64,000 bases of DNA from Sterolibacterium sp. (lineage in GTDB: Bacteria; Pseudomonadota; Gammaproteobacteria; Burkholderiales; Rhodocyclaceae): the NCBI GenBank assembly GCA_019105045.1, contig JAHRWT010000091.1, forward strand, positions 1-64,000. The letters run 5' to 3'. Shown here in pieces: positions 18,490-27,893 of the stretch. Position 1 is the first letter of the stretch. Each line of letters starts with the position of its first letter. The translations under genes and the position numbers were made by a program. Under the pieces are notes generated by a model that saw only the letters and a list, made by a program, of their open reading frames with translations, did not search any database and had not been told where the DNA came from.

Positions 18490-18585
18490 ACCCTGACACC
18501 ACTTTCAGTACTCGCCGACTGACAGCGCCGCTTCTTTGGATAATCATTGGTCATCCCTTGACTTGGCTGTCACGCAATTCCGGCA

Positions 18586-21486
18586 ATGTCAATCCGAAAC
18601 AATGCAGCCCTTTTTGGCACAGGATCCGCAGTGTATTCCTTGAGCAAACCCGCCCCCGGCTGGCTGATTCAACTGGTCGAAAGACTGCCCCATCACAAGA
18701 CCACGCCATCGGCGCTGATGTGGCGCTACGGCTTTGCCTTGTTCACCATCAGCCTGGCCTGGCTCAGCCGCGAGATCATCGGCGCACCCGATACGGGCCT
18801 GCCATTGCTGACCTTCTTCAGCGCCGCCGCCTTGACCCTGATCCTCACCGGCATCGGTCCGGGCATAGTGGCTGCCGTACTGGGCATGTTTCTGGGCGCC
18901 TGGCTGTACATGCCGCCGTATGGCATGTTCAGTTTCGAATTCCAGCACAGCAATGTCCTGTCGAATCTGGCTTTCGCCTTCAACTTCACCCTGCTGGCCC
19001 TGATCGTCAAAGCCGGACAGGTCTACCTCGACAAATACCTGGCCAATCGCCGGCTGCTCGCGGCCATCGTCGAAGGCAGCAAGGACGCCATCTATGTCAA
19101 GGATCTGCAGGGCTGCTACCGTTTCATGAACACGGCCGGCACACGCCATCTGGGCCAGTCCTTCGATATCGACAACATTCTTGGCCAGCAGGATCAGCAA
19201 CTGTTCTCGGCCTCGTTCCTCGACATGATCCGCGCCCAGGACCAACAGGTTCTGTCACAAAAACGCATCATCGAGTTTGAAACGCCGCTGGAAACTGCAC
19301 CGGGTGAAATTCACCACTTCCACAGTACCAAGGGACCGCTGCTCGATCACACAGGGCGCACCATCGGTCTGTTCGGTATTGAACACGACATCACCCACAT
19401 CAAGTCGATCGAAGCCGCTCTGCAGGAAAAACTCAGCATCCAGGAACAATTCTTCAACCTGGCCACCCTGGTGCCCGGTGTCATCTGCACCTATCGACGC
19501 AATGACAATGGCCAGCCCTGTTTCCCCTATGCCAGCGCCGGCCTGAAGGAAATCTTCGGCCTGAATCCTGAAGACGTGCGCGAGGACGGCAGCGCGGCCT
19601 TTGCCTTGATACACCCCGAAGATCAGCCACAGGTACTGGACACCACCAAACAGGCCATGCGCTATGGCAGCATGTGGAATACGGCCTTCCGGGTCAGCCA
19701 TCCGCGCAAGGGCGAGATCTGGGTCGAAGGCTTTCTGCGCCCCATCCTGCAAGCCGACGGCAGCACGCTATGGCATGGCTATCTGCAGGACATCACCGCC
19801 AGACGCCACGCTGAAGAACAGATGCGGCTGTCCGCCAGCGTCTTCGACACCATCGCCGAAGGCATCGTGGTCACCAGCCCGGACAACCGCATCCTGACCG
19901 TCAATGAAGCCTTCATTGAAATGACCGGCTACAGCCGTGCAGAGCTGCAAAACAAAGCGCCTCGCCTGATGCACGCCGAACGGCATGACGAGGCCTTTTT
20001 CAAGAACATGTACCAGGAATTGCTGGCCAATGACCGCTGGGAAGGCGAAGTCTGGAATCGCCGCAAGAACGGCGAGCTGTACCTGAAATGGCTGTCCGTG
20101 CGGGTCATCCGCGACAATGCAGAAAATGTCATCAGCTATATCAGCATTTTCCGTGACATCAGCCTGGTCAAGAACTCCGAGGACCGGGTGGAGTTCCTCG
20201 GCACCCACGACGAACTGACCCAACTGCCCAACCGTACCCTGCTCAACGACCGTCTGCAGCAAGCCGTCAGCCGGGCCGAACGCAGCAATCATCATCTGGC
20301 GCTGATGTTCGTCGATATCGACAACTTCAAGCTGGTCAACGAAACCTACGGCCATACCCTGGGCGACAATCTGCTGCTGCAAACAGCCGATCGCCTCAAG
20401 GACTGCGTGCGTGCTGAAGACACCGTGGCACGCATGGGCGGTGACGAATTCGTCATGATCCTCGAAGACTGCGACCGCGATGCCGTCATGCACACCGCCG
20501 AACGCATCCTGGCGCGACTCTCCGAAACCTACCGGGTAGGCGATCAGGAATGCTATACCGCAGCCAGCATCGGCATCAGCTTCTATCCTGACGATGCCAC
20601 TGAGCCCAGTGATTTGCTGCGCTACGCCGACAACGCCATGTATCGCGCCAAGGAAAAAGGCAAGAACAACATCCAGTTGTTCAGCGAAGACATGGCCGAA
20701 CGCTCACGCAAGCGCCTCAACATCGAACGCGACCTGCGCAACGCCTTCCAGAAGAATGAGTTCTTCCTCGAATATCAGCCCCAGGTCGACCTGTCCTCAC
20801 ACAGCCTGATTGGCGTCGAAGCGCTGATCCGCTGGCGGCATGGCGGCAAGACCGTGCCGCCGCTGGACTTCATCCCGATAGCCGAAGAATCCCGCCTGAT
20901 CATACTCATCGGCGAATGGGTGGTGCAGGAAGCCTGCCGCCAGATCAAGCAATGGGACCGCATCGGTCTGCCGCCGTTCACCGTCAGCGTCAATATCTCC
21001 GCCCGCCATTTTCTTGACCCGAACATGGTCCTGCGCCTGCACAGCATCGTTGAGCAGGCTGAGGTCGCCCCGCAGCGGCTGTGCCTGGAAGTCACCGAAG
21101 GCGCCATGGCCGACATCAACAACACCATGACCATGCTGCGCGAACTGGAAGAACTCGGTTATCGCACCAGCATCGATGATTTCGGTACCGGCTTCTCCTC
21201 ACTGTCGCATTTGAAGCGCTTCCCCCTGCACGAACTGAAAATCGACCGCAGCTTTGTGGACGGCATCATCGACGATCAGGACGACCGCGCCATCACCTCA
21301 ACCATCATTTCCATGGCCGGCAACCTGGAACTGAGCGTGGTTGCCGAAGGCATCGAAACCAGCGAGCAGCTCTCCGAACTGCATGAGATGGGCTGCCAGA
21401 TCGGCCAGGGTTATTACTTTTCCAAGCCGCTCACGGCAGACCGTTTCAACGAATGGCTGCGCAACAAGACCGCCGCAAATTCTTGA
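18586..21486 (+). CDS. Membrane PAS-GGDEF-EAL cyclic-di-GMP protein
   Basis: 966 residues. The N-terminus has several membrane helices (about 45-145: YGFALFTISLAWL, LTFFSAAALTLILTGIG, GIVAAVLGMFLGAWLYM, LAFAFNFTLLALIVKAG), resembling the DUF4118/MASE-like sensor region. Three PAS domains follow (about 155-275, 280-410, 415-530). GGDEF is intact (about 618-622), with an RxxD site (RAED) five residues upstream. EAL is intact: E745 in VEALIRW, DDFGTGFSSLSHLKRFP, KIDRSFVDGI, QGYYFSKP. Either enzymatic activity is possible. ATG 18586 lacks a clear Shine-Dalgarno but gives the full membrane region. Upstream lie a palindrome and a C13 tract. Confidence 0.9.
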   Translation: MSIRNNAALFGTGSAVYSLSKPAPGWLIQLVERLPHHKTTPSALMWRYGFALFTISLAWLSREIIGAPDTGLPLLTFFSAAALTLILTGIGPGIVAAVLGMFLGAWLYMPPYGMFSFEFQHSNVLSNLAFAFNFTLLALIVKAGQVYLDKYLANRRLLAAIVEGSKDAIYVKDLQGCYRFMNTAGTRHLGQSFDIDNILGQQDQQLFSASFLDMIRAQDQQVLSQKRIIEFETPLETAPGEIHHFHSTKGPLLDHTGRTIGLFGIEHDITHIKSIEAALQEKLSIQEQFFNLATLVPGVICTYRRNDNGQPCFPYASAGLKEIFGLNPEDVREDGSAAFALIHPEDQPQVLDTTKQAMRYGSMWNTAFRVSHPRKGEIWVEGFLRPILQADGSTLWHGYLQDITARRHAEEQMRLSASVFDTIAEGIVVTSPDNRILTVNEAFIEMTGYSRAELQNKAPRLMHAERHDEAFFKNMYQELLANDRWEGEVWNRRKNGELYLKWLSVRVIRDNAENVISYISIFRDISLVKNSEDRVEFLGTHDELTQLPNRTLLNDRLQQAVSRAERSNHHLALMFVDIDNFKLVNETYGHTLGDNLLLQTADRLKDCVRAEDTVARMGGDEFVMILEDCDRDAVMHTAERILARLSETYRVGDQECYTAASIGISFYPDDATEPSDLLRYADNAMYRAKEKGKNNIQLFSEDMAERSRKRLNIERDLRNAFQKNEFFLEYQPQVDLSSHSLIGVEALIRWRHGGKTVPPLDFIPIAEESRLIILIGEWVVQEACRQIKQWDRIGLPPFTVSVNISARHFLDPNMVLRLHSIVEQAEVAPQRLCLEVTEGAMADINNTMTMLRELEELGYRTSIDDFGTGFSSLSHLKRFPLHELKIDRSFVDGIIDDQDDRAITSTIISMAGNLELSVVAEGIETSEQLSELHEMGCQIGQGYYFSKPLTADRFNEWLRNKTAANS

Positions 21487-21591
21487 TTCAGCTTCACGCC
21501 ACCTGACATATATACGGCGGATCGTGATCACCATTGCACCATCGAACACACACAATTCGCCATTTCCTCCCCCCGTTCCAAGGAGCCTGCA

Positions 21592-21957
21592 GTGAAAACC
21601 ATATTGCTGGTAGATGATTCAGCCACCATTCTCATGTCGATCTCCAGCATACTCGGCAAGGCAGGCTATGCCGTGGAAAAAGCCGGCAATGCCGCCGATG
21701 GCCTGAAAGTATTCGCTGCTGGCAAGAAAATCGACCTGCTCATCACCGACCTCAACATGCCCGGCATGAACGGCATCGACTTCATCAAGGAAGTGCGCAA
21801 GCTGCCGAATTACAAATTCATGCCCATACTTTTTCTCACCACCGAATCCCAGCAGGACAAGCGCATGGAGGCCAAGGCCGCCGGCGCCTCGGGCTGGCTG
21901 GTCAAGCCCGCCACCGCAGACGAACTGCTCAACACCATCAAACTGGTCATCCGCTGA
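21592..21957 (+). CDS. Single-domain CheY-like response regulator
   Basis: 121 residues from a GTG start with AGGAG seven bases upstream. The receiver fold is complete: VDDSATILMSI at the N-terminus, phospho-acceptor in DLLITDLNMPGMNGIDF, conserved Thr in ILFLTTES, and Lys in GWLVKPATADEL. There is no output domain. Similar stand-alone receivers near cheA are usually CheY homologues that take phosphate from CheA and bind the flagellar motor, a pilus motor or a phosphatase. The receptor-like gene with a CheZ-like motif follows 233 bp downstream. Confidence 0.9.
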   Translation: MKTILLVDDSATILMSISSILGKAGYAVEKAGNAADGLKVFAAGKKIDLLITDLNMPGMNGIDFIKEVRKLPNYKFMPILFLTTESQQDKRMEAKAAGASGWLVKPATADELLNTIKLVIR

Positions 21958-22029
21958 AGTGACAGGCCCGCAACCCGCCGGTTGCGGCAACCCACCCACA
22001 CACGTTGTTCCCGGCGTGCGATGCGCCCG

Positions 22030-22104
22030 CCACCGCCTCATCCACCGCCTCCACCGCCTCCACCGCCTTCACCGCCTTCACCGCCTCCACCGCCTCCACC
22101 GCCT
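22030..22104. repeat. 9-bp tandem repeat array (CCACCGCCT / TCACCGCCT)
   Basis: Seven contiguous 9-bp units cover 22042-22104 (three CCACCGCCT, two TCACCGCCT, two CCACCGCCT), plus one further copy at 22030 separated by three bases. The array fills much of the spacer between the CheY-like gene and the MCP-like gene. Because the unit is a multiple of three it gives artificial poly-proline or Val-Glu-Ala ORFs, which I do not regard as genes. Confidence 0.9.
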
Positions 22105-22190
22105 GCCAGTCTCGTGAATCTCCCTCACCAGGAAAATGACGAGATGCGCAATCTACGTGCAATTGCTTCTCGATCTTTCGTCAAATACCT

Positions 22191-23474
22191 ATGTCGAACA
22201 GAACACTGATCCGTAATCTGTTTGCGGTCTATCTGACCGTTGCCACGGGCTGCGCCATCGTCGTGTATTTTTTCAATGACTGGTTTCACAACGACCTTAC
22301 CGCGTTCTTCGGGATTTCCTCACCGCTGGCTGACGTGATCGGCAGCGTGCTGATGATTACCATGGCCTTTGCCGCCCAGCGCCTGATTGCCCATCTGTAT
22401 TACGGCGACCAGATGTTCGGCATGCAGCGCCAAATGGAAGACTGCAGGCTGCGCGAAAACAGCCGGACAGCCGCCATCAGCAAGATCAGCGGCGAACTGC
22501 GCCAGATCGGCGATTTCAACCAGGTCTTGCGCAGTCAGCTGGAACTGGTCGTCGGCGAAACCGAAAAAGCCGCCTATGACATTGCCGACCGCCTGCAAAG
22601 CATCGATGGCGTGGTCAACAACCTGAATACTTTTGTTTCGACCACGGCCAATGTCTCGCTCAGCCTGCAGGAAAATTCCGAAGTCTGCGTGGACAGCAAC
22701 AAGGACATGCTGGCCACCATCGACAACTACATCAAACAGCGGCTGGAAAGCACGGAATCCGAACGGCAGCGCATACAGCAGGTAGTTGAGGAAATCCAGT
22801 CTCTCGACAGCCTGGTACAACTGGTGCGCAACATCTCCGGCCAGACCAACCTGCTGGCGCTCAACGCGGCCATCGAAGCGGCCCGCGCCGGTGAAGTCGG
22901 CCGTGGCTTTGCCGTCGTGGCCGACGAAGTGCGCAAGCTATCCACCGCCACCGACGACGCGGTGTCGAAAATCAGCCTGGGCATCGACAGCGTCAAACAC
23001 TCCACTTACGCCCATTTCAAGGACAAGCTGTCCAACGAACAGCTGGATGCCGAAAGAAACACCTTGCTGGGCTTTGTCAGCCAGCTCGATCAGCTGGGCA
23101 CCAATTACCAGGAATTGAGAGATCACAGCGGCAACGCCATGGCGCAGATTTCCGCCAGCAGCCACCAGCTGACCGACATGTTCATGCAGGCGCTGGCCAG
23201 TGTGCAGTTTCAGGATACGGTGCGTCAGCAGATCGAGCAGATCATCACTGCCCTGAAACAATTCGATACGCACGCCGCCATGCTGGCCGAGCAGCTGGAA
23301 AGCAACCGCGACACCCCCGCTGATTTCAAACCGCTGACCGAGCAGCTGGAACAGATTTTCAGCCGCTACGTCATGAATTCCCAACGAAAATCACACCAGG
23401 CCGCGCTGGGTATGGATGACCAGGGCCATGCCCAGGAAAACGCCAACGAGCCGCCCAAGATCGAATTGTTCTGA
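22191..23474 (+). CDS. Membrane MCP-like protein with a CheZ-like FQDxxxQ motif
   Basis: 427 residues. Two membrane helices (about 8-28 and 45-68) with almost no periplasmic part are followed by a coiled-coil region and the highly conserved MCP tip ([37 protein letters not shown], about 213-250). There is no HAMP domain. Further on, F340-Q-D342-T-V-R-Q346 matches the catalytic helix pattern of the phosphatase CheZ (FQDLTGQ in E. coli). A flexible polar stretch then leads to a terminal KIELF. It may combine CheA/CheW contact with CheY-P dephosphorylation; that is inference. No clear Shine-Dalgarno supports ATG 22191. Confidence 0.8.
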   Translation: MSNRTLIRNLFAVYLTVATGCAIVVYFFNDWFHNDLTAFFGISSPLADVIGSVLMITMAFAAQRLIAHLYYGDQMFGMQRQMEDCRLRENSRTAAISKISGELRQIGDFNQVLRSQLELVVGETEKAAYDIADRLQSIDGVVNNLNTFVSTTANVSLSLQENSEVCVDSNKDMLATIDNYIKQRLESTESERQRIQQVVEEIQSLDSLVQLVRNISGQTNLLALNAAIEAARAGEVGRGFAVVADEVRKLSTATDDAVSKISLGIDSVKHSTYAHFKDKLSNEQLDAERNTLLGFVSQLDQLGTNYQELRDHSGNAMAQISASSHQLTDMFMQALASVQFQDTVRQQIEQIITALKQFDTHAAMLAEQLESNRDTPADFKPLTEQLEQIFSRYVMNSQRKSHQAALGMDDQGHAQENANEPPKIELF

Positions 23475-23642
23475 ATTTCATCCTGCCGGCCGAAGCAAGG
23501 CAGGCGGCTGATCCCCCTCCCTGATCCGCCCCTGTGAAACCCAGGGTTTGACGAGGTTGCATGAAGTGACATGACGCGGACGACTCGCCTGGCACCACAC
23601 ACCAGGAGCCAGTTATCCGCTCAAATGAAAGGAGGTTGCGAC

Positions 23643-23966
23643 ATGAACACAGCGACAGGCAGCAACGGCGCTGAACGCATCTGCATCAACGAAGACATGA
23701 CGATCTACCATGCCGAAACGCTCAAGAAAGTGCTGATGCAGGCCATTCAGCGCAGCCAGCGGCTGGAACTGGACCTCTCCCAGGTCGCCGAGATCGACAC
23801 CTCGGGCATCCAGCTGCTGATGCTGGCCAAGCGTGAAAGCCAGACACGCGGCCAATCGCTCGACATCATTGCCCACAGCCCGGCGGTGCATGAACTGATC
23901 GACTTCTTCAACATTGCCGGCTACCTGGGTGACCCGCTGGTCATCCCGGCCCGTCCGGCCAACTGA
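23643..23966 (+). CDS. STAS-domain protein (anti-sigma antagonist-like)
   Basis: 107 residues from ATG 23643, which has a strong AAGGAGG upstream; the ORF track begins 24 codons earlier without support. The fold pattern is STAS: ITIYHAETLKK-like N-terminus, ELDLSQVAEIDTSGIQLLMLAKRES containing the conserved DTSG phospho-site region, and DIIAHSPAVHELIDFFNIAGYLG. STAS proteins switch partners by serine phosphorylation or bind membrane complexes. Directly upstream of cheA, this type is common in beta- and gammaproteobacterial chemosensory clusters, where its role is not settled. The gap to cheA is 16 bp. Confidence 0.85.
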   Translation: MNTATGSNGAERICINEDMTIYHAETLKKVLMQAIQRSQRLELDLSQVAEIDTSGIQLLMLAKRESQTRGQSLDIIAHSPAVHELIDFFNIAGYLGDPLVIPARPAN

Positions 23967-23982
23967 ACGAGGCAGCGTGGCC

Positions 23983-26244
23983 ATGGAAGAAATTCTCAGC
24001 GTCTTCATCCAGGAATCCCGCGAGCAGATTGCCGCCATGGAAGCCGAACTGCTCGGTCTGGAGCAAGGCAGCAATGCCAACGATGCGGAAGTGCTCAACG
24101 CCATTTTTCGTGCCGCCCACACCATCAAGGGAGGGGCTGGCGTGGTCGAGCTGGGCATGGTGGAAAGTTTCACCCACGTGCTTGAAAACACGCTCGACAA
24201 ACTGCGCAACAACGAAATCCAGGTCAATGATTCCTTGATCAGCATCCTGCTCAACTGCTGTGATCACATCGGCGCCCTGCTCGATCACGTCGAATCCAGC
24301 GCAAGTGATGAAGATGCCGCATTGCAACAGGATGGCGCGGCCATTGCCGAAAAACTGCGTGCCTGCGTCGCTGCACAGGGCGTCTGCGAAACCGGCGGCA
24401 GCGGGCTGGCAACCACGTCCCAGGCCGCCAGCCCCAGCGAGCACAACAGCGAACTGGAAAGCGAAGGCAGCGGCAAATCCATCAATGATTGCTGGCACAT
24501 CTCGGTGCGCTTCGGCGAAAACGTGCTGCGCAACGGCATGGACCCGGCCGCCATCCTGCGCTATCTGCTGACATTGGGCGAAATCGTGCATATCGCCACG
24601 CTGGTCGATGGCATGCCGGCGGCCGAAGACATGGATCCGGAATCCTGCTGGCTGGGCTGCGAAATCAGTTTCCGCAGTACGGCCGACAAGGCCGCCATCG
24701 AACGCGCCTTCAGTTTCGTCCAGGACGACTGCGAATTGCGCATCCTGCCGCCCGACAGCAAGGTGGCCGACTACCTGCAACTGATCAGTGAATTACCTGA
24801 AGAACCGATGCGTCTGGGCGAAATCCTGGTCAAGAGTGGCGCCCTGACCCACTCCGAGTTGATGAGCGGTCTGGCGCAGCAGCAGGCCCAGGCGACCAGC
24901 GAGGCATGCCGCGCAGAAACGCCCTCGCCACTTGGCGACATATTGATCGAGCAAAAAGTGGTGCAGCCGGAAATCGTCGAAGCGGCCGCCACCCGGCAAA
25001 AACAGGTCAACGACAAGAAAGCCGAGGAATCCCGCCTGATTCGCGTCCATGCCGGCAAGCTCGATCATCTCATCGATCTGGTTGGCGAACTGGTGATCGC
25101 CGGCGCCAGCGCCAATCTGCTGGCACAGAACAGCCACCTGCCGCAACTGGTCGAAGCCACCTCCCTGCTCAGTCGGCTGGTCGAGGACATCCGCGATTCC
25201 GCCCTGCAGCTGCGCATGGTGCAGATTGGTGAAACCTTCAACCGTTTCCACCGTGTGGTCCGTGATACCGCCAAGGAACTGGGCAAGGAAATCGAGCTGG
25301 TGATTCACGGCGCGGACACCGAGCTGGACAAGTCCGTGGTGGAAAAAATCGGTGACCCGCTGATGCACCTGGTGCGCAACGCCATGGATCACGGTCTGGA
25401 AACGCCCGAGGTGCGCATCGCCCGGGGCAAGCCGCCATGCGGCCGTCTGGAACTGAACGCCCATCATGACTCGGGCAATATCGTCATCGAGATCACCGAC
25501 GATGGTGCGGGCCTCAACCGTGCCAAGATCCTCGCCAAAGCCATCGAGCGCGGTCTGGTCAATCAAGGGCAGACGCTGAGCGATGAGGAAATCTACAACC
25601 TGATTTTTGAAGCGGGCTTTTCCACTGCCGACAAGGTAACCAATCTTTCCGGACGCGGCGTGGGCACGGATGTGGTCAAACGCAATATCCAGGCCCTGCG
25701 CGGCAGTGTCGAGGTCAGCTCCAGCGAAGGGGCCGGCTCGCGCTTCACCATTCGTCTGCCGCTGACCCTGGCCATCATCGACGGTTTCCTGGTGGAAGTC
25801 GGCAAGTCCTCCTTCGTCGTGCCGCTCGACATGGTGCTGGAGTGCCTGGAACTGTCCGAAGCCGACAAGCAGGCCAGCGCCACGCGCAGCTATCTCAACC
25901 TGCGCGGCGAAGCCTTGCCGTTCATCCGTCTGCGCGACCTGCTGGCGATCGAGGGCCAGCCACCACGGCGCGAAAACGTCGTCGTCGTGGCTTTTGGCAG
26001 CCAGAAAGCCGGACTGGTGGTCGATCAACTCCTGGGTGAATTCCAGACGGTGATCAAACCGTTGGGAGAGATTTTCCGCCACCTGCACGGCATCTCGGGA
26101 TCAACCATCCTGGGCGGCGGCGAAGTGGCCTTGATTCTTGACATACCGGCACTCGTACAGCAGGCGGCGAGCCGGGAAAACGAACAAACCGCCAGCGTCA
26201 CGCACTCAACCCGGCCGGGAATGGCCACAACGGAAATTCTGTGA
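23983..26244 (+). CDS. cheA: Chemotaxis histidine kinase CheA with MshEN-like repeats
   Basis: About 753 residues. An N-terminal Hpt domain has the phospho-acceptor H46 in RAAHTIKGGAG. A P2-like region follows (about 165-265). Then come two repeats of MshEN pattern, RLGEILVKSGALTHSEL at about 277-300 and PLGDILIEQKVVQPEIV at about 316-339. The core is complete: P3 dimerisation (about 345-430), HATPase (NAMDHGLE, DDGAGLN, GRGVGTDVVKRNI) and a CheW-like P5 domain at the end. It phosphorylates CheY and CheB in response to receptors. ATG 23983 and GTG 23977 are both possible starts; the tracked ORF is longer. Short gaps on both sides point to one operon. Confidence 0.94.
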   Translation: MEEILSVFIQESREQIAAMEAELLGLEQGSNANDAEVLNAIFRAAHTIKGGAGVVELGMVESFTHVLENTLDKLRNNEIQVNDSLISILLNCCDHIGALLDHVESSASDEDAALQQDGAAIAEKLRACVAAQGVCETGGSGLATTSQAASPSEHNSELESEGSGKSINDCWHISVRFGENVLRNGMDPAAILRYLLTLGEIVHIATLVDGMPAAEDMDPESCWLGCEISFRSTADKAAIERAFSFVQDDCELRILPPDSKVADYLQLISELPEEPMRLGEILVKSGALTHSELMSGLAQQQAQATSEACRAETPSPLGDILIEQKVVQPEIVEAAATRQKQVNDKKAEESRLIRVHAGKLDHLIDLVGELVIAGASANLLAQNSHLPQLVEATSLLSRLVEDIRDSALQLRMVQIGETFNRFHRVVRDTAKELGKEIELVIHGADTELDKSVVEKIGDPLMHLVRNAMDHGLETPEVRIARGKPPCGRLELNAHHDSGNIVIEITDDGAGLNRAKILAKAIERGLVNQGQTLSDEEIYNLIFEAGFSTADKVTNLSGRGVGTDVVKRNIQALRGSVEVSSSEGAGSRFTIRLPLTLAIIDGFLVEVGKSSFVVPLDMVLECLELSEADKQASATRSYLNLRGEALPFIRLRDLLAIEGQPPRRENVVVVAFGSQKAGLVVDQLLGEFQTVIKPLGEIFRHLHGISGSTILGGGEVALILDIPALVQQAASRENEQTASVTHSTRPGMATTEIL

Positions 26245-26256
26245 GGAGATAACAAT

Positions 26257-27882
26257 ATGTTCAAAAACCTGAGGATCGGTACGCGTCTAGGGATCGCCTT
26301 TGCCTTCGTGCTCGTCATGATGTCGATCATCGCCGCCCTTGGCATCGTGCGCATGAGCAGCCTCAATGACGACATCCACCTGATCGTCAACGACCGCGCG
26401 GTGAAGGTGAAGCAGGCCAACGACGTGATCGACGCGCTCAACATCATTGCCCGACGCATGCGCAACAGCCTGCTGGAGAAGGAAGCCGACAACATCCGAC
26501 GCGAGCTCGACGACATCCCCGCGCAGCGCAAGATCGTCGGCGACATTCTGGAGGTGCTGCACACTTCGATCACGCTCGACAAGGGCAAGGAAATCCTCAA
26601 GCAGATCGACGACAATCGGGCCATCTATATACCGCTGCAGAACAAGTTCATCGACCTGGTCAACGCCGGCAAGCGGGAGGAAGCGACCGAATTCATGCTA
26701 GGCACGATCAACCAGACGCAGGGCGCCTACCTGAAGAGCGTCAACGACCTTATCATCTTCCAGACCGAGCTGATGCAAGAGGCCGGCAGGAATGCCACCA
26801 ATGCCTATGAGCAGGGGCGCATGGTGATGTTCACCGTTTCGTTGATCGCGCTGATTGTCTCGATCCTGTTCGGTTTCTGGATCACGCGCAGCATCACCCG
26901 GCCGGTGGCCCAGGCCGCCCATGCCGCCAATGAGCTGGCCGAGGGCAACCTGATGGTCCGCGTGGAGTCCAGCAGCCGCGATGAAATCGGCCAGATGATG
27001 GCTTCCATCCAGAGCATGATCACCAAGCTGACGAGCATCATCAGTGAAGTCAATGTGTCTGCCGATACGCTCAACACGGCGGCTGGTCAGGTTTCCGTCA
27101 CCGCCCAGACATTGAGCGAAGGCGCCTCCGAGCAGGCCGCTTCAGTGGAAGAAACCACGGCTTCGGTTGAACAGATGACGGCCTCGATCACGCAGAACAC
27201 CGAAAATGCCACGGTCACCGACAGCATGGCGACCTCTGCCGCGAAGCAGGCTGAAGAAGGCGGTATTGCCGTCAAGGAAACGGTTGAAGCCATGAAGCAG
27301 ATCGCCGGCCGGATCGGCATCATCGACGACATTGCCTACCAGACCAATCTGCTGGCCCTGAATGCGGCCATCGAAGCGGCGCGGGCGGGTGAGCACGGCA
27401 AGGGCTTTGCCGTGGTCGCCGCTGAAGTGCGCAAGCTGGCCGAGCGTTCTCAAGTCGCCGCCCAGGAAATCGGCGAGCTGGCCGGTTCCTCGGTCACCAT
27501 GGCAGAAAAAGCCGGCAAACTGCTTGACGAAATGGTGCCCTCGATTCGCAAGACCTCCGATCTGGTGCAGGAAATCGCCGCAGCCTCGCAGGAGCAATCG
27601 TCCAGCGTCGGCCAGATCAACATGGCCATGGGGCAGCTCAATCAGGCCACCCAGCAAAATGCTTCCGCTTCGGAAGAACTGGCCGCCACCGCCGAAGAAA
27701 TGGGTGGCCAGGCCGGTCAACTACAGCAACTGATGGCCTTTTTCCGGCTGGAGGACACTGCCCAGACGGCCAAGCAGCGTCCGCACGCCGCCGCAGCGAC
27801 CGACAAAGCCGGCCAGCGGACACAGGCCAAAACCAAAGCCGCTGCCGCAACCAACAGCGAGCATGGTTTTGAACGCTTCTGA
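26257..27882 (+). CDS. Methyl-accepting chemotaxis protein with four-helix-bundle sensor
   Basis: 541 residues. TM1 (about 11-32) and TM2 (about 188-208) enclose a roughly 150-residue all-helical periplasmic domain of the 4HB_MCP type. A HAMP domain follows (about 208-262), then a full signalling domain with the tip [44 protein letters not shown]. An Ala/Lys/Gln-rich tail ends in GFERF, which fits the pattern of CheR/CheB tethering pentapeptides (x-aromatic-x-x-aromatic). The start is secure, with GAGGAGAT upstream. It lies 12 bp after cheA and 11 bp before cheW. Confidence 0.94.
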   Translation: MFKNLRIGTRLGIAFAFVLVMMSIIAALGIVRMSSLNDDIHLIVNDRAVKVKQANDVIDALNIIARRMRNSLLEKEADNIRRELDDIPAQRKIVGDILEVLHTSITLDKGKEILKQIDDNRAIYIPLQNKFIDLVNAGKREEATEFMLGTINQTQGAYLKSVNDLIIFQTELMQEAGRNATNAYEQGRMVMFTVSLIALIVSILFGFWITRSITRPVAQAAHAANELAEGNLMVRVESSSRDEIGQMMASIQSMITKLTSIISEVNVSADTLNTAAGQVSVTAQTLSEGASEQAASVEETTASVEQMTASITQNTENATVTDSMATSAAKQAEEGGIAVKETVEAMKQIAGRIGIIDDIAYQTNLLALNAAIEAARAGEHGKGFAVVAAEVRKLAERSQVAAQEIGELAGSSVTMAEKAGKLLDEMVPSIRKTSDLVQEIAAASQEQSSSVGQINMAMGQLNQATQQNASASEELAATAEEMGGQAGQLQQLMAFFRLEDTAQTAKQRPHAAAATDKAGQRTQAKTKAAAATNSEHGFERF

Positions 27883-27893
27883 ACGGGGGTGTC

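Noticed and set aside
22030-22104. CRISPR array
   Set aside because: Repeats are 9 bp, directly adjacent, with no spacers of 25-40 bp and no cas genes nearby.
21947-22209. Proline-rich and Val-Glu-Ala-rich ORFs over the 9-bp array
   Set aside because: They arise from a repeat whose unit is a multiple of three and have no ribosome site or family pattern.
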